NCBI RefSeq assembly: GCF_001039005.1
Contig: NZ_LDWR01000074.1
Span: forward strand, 1-54,639
Source: Burkholderia cepacia
GTDB lineage: Bacteria; Pseudomonadota; Gammaproteobacteria; Burkholderiales; Burkholderiaceae
DNA: 54,639 bases
Direction of reading: 5' to 3'
Below, in pieces: positions 53,885-54,639 of this stretch. Every line of letters begins with the position of its first letter. Position 1 is the first letter of the stretch. The notes below the pieces were generated by a model. That model was not told the DNA's origin, made no database searches, and saw only the letters and a list, made by a program, of their open reading frames with translations. The translations under genes and the position numbers were made by a program.

Positions 53885-54639
53885 ATGAGCAACACGATTG
53901 TCCGAAGTCTGTGCGTCGTCCTGCTTGGCCTCGCGGCCGCGCCGGGCGTCGCCGATGCGCAAAGCAGCGCTTATACGAATTCGCCGGCCGAACTGTACGC
54001 GGGGCCGGCGCCCGATTATCCGGTGGTCGCGCAGATACCGCCCGACACGGCGCTGGACGTGTTCGGCTGCCTGAGCGACTACTCGTGGTGCGATGTCGCG
54101 CTGCCGGGCGTGCGCGGCTGGATCGATGCGCAACTGCTCGAATATCCGTACCAGGGCAGCTATGTGCCGATGCTGGAATATGGCGCGATCATCGGTGTCC
54201 CGATCACCGGATTCGCGATCGCCGCGTACTGGGATCGCTACTACCGTAACCGGCCGTGGTTTCACGACCGCGATCGCTGGGCGCATCGTCCGGAGCCGAG
54301 GCTCGGCCCCGGAGGCATGCCGCCGGGACAGGGGCGTCCGCAACCGGGCGGCCCGCCACCCGCGCAGCATGACGCGCGGCCGTCGGCTGCACGCGGCGGC
54401 TGGAACGGCGCGATCCGCACGCCGCCGCCGCAGGCACCCGCACAGATGCCGGGCGCCGGCGGCAATGCCCGCCCGGCGGGCCCGCCGCCGGCCGTGCTCC
54501 ATGCGCCGGCCGGGCCGGGCGGCGAGGCGCGTACGATGCCTCCGCCGATGCGCCAGGGCGGCGGTGGTGGCTACGGTGCGCGGCCGCAAGGCGGTGGAAA
54601 CGGCGGCGGAAGCCACGGCGGCGGTAGCGGCGGCGGAGG
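53885..54639 (+). CDS. Secreted SH3-like domain protein (3' end beyond window)
   Basis: At least 251 residues, open to the window end. Start at the ATG at 53885, with GGAGAG 6 bases upstream and a signal peptide ending about VADAQ (residue 26). Residues about 30-85 look like a bacterial SH3 domain (SPAELYAGPAPDYPVVAQIP, then GVRGWIDAQLLEY). A hydrophobic stretch at about 95-112 is followed by a long Pro/Gly/Arg-rich tail. Bacterial SH3 domains of this type bind cell-wall or surface partners. It follows the lipoprotein gene by 33 bases, suggesting one operon. Confidence 0.75.
   Translation, partial: MSNTIVRSLCVVLLGLAAAPGVADAQSSAYTNSPAELYAGPAPDYPVVAQIPPDTALDVFGCLSDYSWCDVALPGVRGWIDAQLLEYPYQGSYVPMLEYGAIIGVPITGFAIAAYWDRYYRNRPWFHDRDRWAHRPEPRLGPGGMPPGQGRPQPGGPPPAQHDARPSAARGGWNGAIRTPPPQAPAQMPGAGGNARPAGPPPAVLHAPAGPGGEARTMPPPMRQGGGGGYGARPQGGGNGGGSHGGGSGGG

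Overview
The window is very GC-rich, with dense, strongly codon-biased genes, and its gene content fits a Burkholderia (cepacia-complex-like) chromosome, probably a secondary replicon because no core ribosomal or replication genes are present. This assignment is inferred from gene families and base composition; no database search was run. No tRNA, rRNA or CRISPR array was seen.

Layout. 74-651: VapBC-type toxin-antitoxin pair with a 24-bp operator. 777-4804: LysR regulator divergent from a three-gene operon (orphan amino-acid-type ABC binding protein, 2-amino-thiazoline-4-carboxylate hydrolase family protein, N-carbamoyl-amino-acid amidohydrolase), which looks like a route to L-cysteine. 4886-6234: GNAT acetyltransferase and a periplasmic c-type cytochrome. 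6517-17175 (minus strand): an extended poly-N-acetylglucosamine (PNAG) operon, with two small envelope genes, pgaA, pgaB, pgaC, pgaD, a glmS copy and a secreted protein of unknown function. 17888-18886: a second LysR regulator. 19514-30319: six plus-strand genes combining circularly permuted ATP-grasp, alpha-E and transglutaminase-like proteins, with the ATP-grasp/alpha-E module present twice (once split, once fused) and one transglutaminase that has Ser in place of the nucleophilic Cys. 30504-34985: a small hypothetical gene, a membrane protein, proline iminopeptidase, an acyltransferase-3 and a secreted hypothetical protein. 35045-36757: a scar of broken DNA (IS3 orfA and orfB fragments in opposite orientation, a betaine aldehyde dehydrogenase 3' end, an AT-rich lipoprotein gene and a dead IS6 transposase).

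36858-44151 (minus strand) is the most interesting part: a tightly coupled seven-gene phosphonate operon. Transcription order is CDP-alcohol phosphotransferase, Fe(II)/2-oxoglutarate oxygenase, flippase-like membrane protein, nucleotidyltransferase, PEP mutase fused to a nucleotidyltransferase, phosphonopyruvate decarboxylase and 2-aminoethylphosphonate transaminase. Together these could make 2-aminoethylphosphonate, activate it as a CMP ester, possibly hydroxylate it, and transfer it to a lipid alcohol, giving a membrane phosphonolipid. The first three reactions are established family chemistry; the lipid destination is inference.

44802-54639: a succinate/acetate CoA-transferase, a DHA2 efflux pump divergent from a MarR regulator with a palindromic operator between them, a DUF2938 membrane protein divergent from a MerR regulator with a SoxR-box-like operator, a membrane-anchored hypothetical protein, a helix-hairpin-helix protein, an RpoD-like alternative sigma factor, a small lipoprotein, and an SH3-like secreted protein that runs off the window end.
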